NCBI GenBank assembly: GCA_021806765.1
Contig: JAJZQR010000133.1
Location: 1-13,712, forward strand
DNA length: 13,712 nt
Direction of reading: 5' to 3'
Source of the DNA: Chloroflexota bacterium
GTDB lineage: Bacteria; Chloroflexota; UBA6077
The position numbers and the translations under genes are program-made. Of this stretch, positions 13,394 to 13,712 are shown piece after piece (position 1 is the stretch's first letter; the number at the start of each line of letters is the position of its first letter). The notes under the pieces were generated by a model, which saw only the letters and a program-made list of their open reading frames with translations, was not told the DNA's origin and made no database searches.

Positions 13394-13712
13394 TCAGCGA
13401 ACCGGCGCGCCTACGACGCCCTCCCCAGCCAACCGTTCGATCCTGACCCCGCTCACAGAGCCGGCCAGATCCTCAGAACTGGCCGCGTAGACGCGGACGT
13501 AGTTGTCGGAGAGGCCGGTCCACCAGGGTATACCGTTCCCCTGGTGCTCCAACCCCGCCCTAACAACGTCCCCGGCGGGCAGGCTCTCCTCCCACAGCAC
13601 CCCCAGGGCCGATCCCACGAACCGGGTCCGGAACTCTCGCCCCATCTCCTCGGCCATGGCGATCAGCCGCTCGCTCCGCTCCTGCTTGATCCTCGGATCC
13701 ACCTGGTTCGGC
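13394..13712 (-). CDS. mtaB: MtaB-type tRNA methylthiotransferase, C-terminal fragment (5' end beyond window)
   Basis: About 105 C-terminal residues, open to the right edge. The segment starts PNQVDPRIKQERSERLIAMA, the usual post-radical-SAM linker of MtaB/MiaB-like enzymes (often MPNQV...K.ER..RL). The C-terminal TRAM-like region follows (FVGSALGVLWEES, then GLSDNYVRVYAASSEDLAG). MtaB uses two iron-sulfur clusters and SAM to convert t6A37 to ms2t6A37 in tRNA. The cluster motifs are outside the window, so MtaB is inferred from the SDNYVRV-type ending and linker; MiaB or RimO are less likely. The GTG at 13702 encodes the Val of PNQV and is not a start. Confidence 0.8.
   Translation of the reverse strand, partial: PNQVDPRIKQERSERLIAMAEEMGREFRTRFVGSALGVLWEESLPAGDVVRAGLEHQGNGIPWWTGLSDNYVRVYAASSEDLAGSVSGVRIERLAGEGVVGAPVR

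Overview
The window is a GC-rich chromosomal segment in which every gene I can support lies on the minus strand, so transcription runs from high to low coordinates. The gene set is 2-oxoglutarate:ferredoxin oxidoreductase, an ADP-forming succinyl-CoA synthetase, zinc-type HemB, and a Tad pilus locus with two TadE-like genes. Together with GC-rich palindromic intergenic repeats, this suggests an anaerobic or microaerophilic bacterium. Chloroflexota is my best guess, made from repeat style and gene content; the sequence alone does not prove it.

In transcription order the right end holds: (1) the C-terminal end of an MtaB-type tRNA methylthiotransferase, running off the right edge; (2) a HIT-family nucleotide hydrolase; (3) hemB (porphobilinogen synthase), with its own sigma70-type promoter just after the HIT gene. 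Next comes the central operon korD-korA-korB-korC-sucC-sucD (11546 down to 6629). It starts from a strong promoter that has an 18-bp perfect GC-rich palindrome between its -35 and -10 boxes, and it ends at a hairpin terminator right after sucD. The first four genes overlap by 4 to 8 bp, or by a stop/start ATGA. The two wider gaps (korC-sucC and sucC-sucD) each hold a long palindrome built of 7-nt units. The enzymes form one pathway: 2-oxoglutarate + CoA + oxidised ferredoxin to succinyl-CoA, then succinate + ATP (reversible, so it could also run reductively).

The left half is a Tad (tight adherence, type IVc) pilus operon: tadE1, tadE2, tadG-like, cpaB/rcpC, cpaE/tadZ, cpaF/tadA (cut by the left edge). 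The ATPase (CpaF), its localisation factor (CpaE), the periplasmic/secretin-associated CpaB and three pseudopilin-like or envelope proteins are present. The inner-membrane platform genes tadB/tadC would be expected just beyond the left edge. No Flp major pilin is visible. A 634-bp gene-poor region separates the two operons, and a 318-bp gap carrying a 65-bp dispersed palindrome interrupts the tad operon between tadG and cpaB.

Start sites were re-chosen from Shine-Dalgarno spacing for several genes. Four probably use TTG (cpaE, tadE2, sucC, HIT). The least conventional signals are the palindrome in the kor-suc promoter, the heptamer palindromes inside that operon (one supplies the korC stop codon), and two tadE genes in one reading frame separated by a single TAG.
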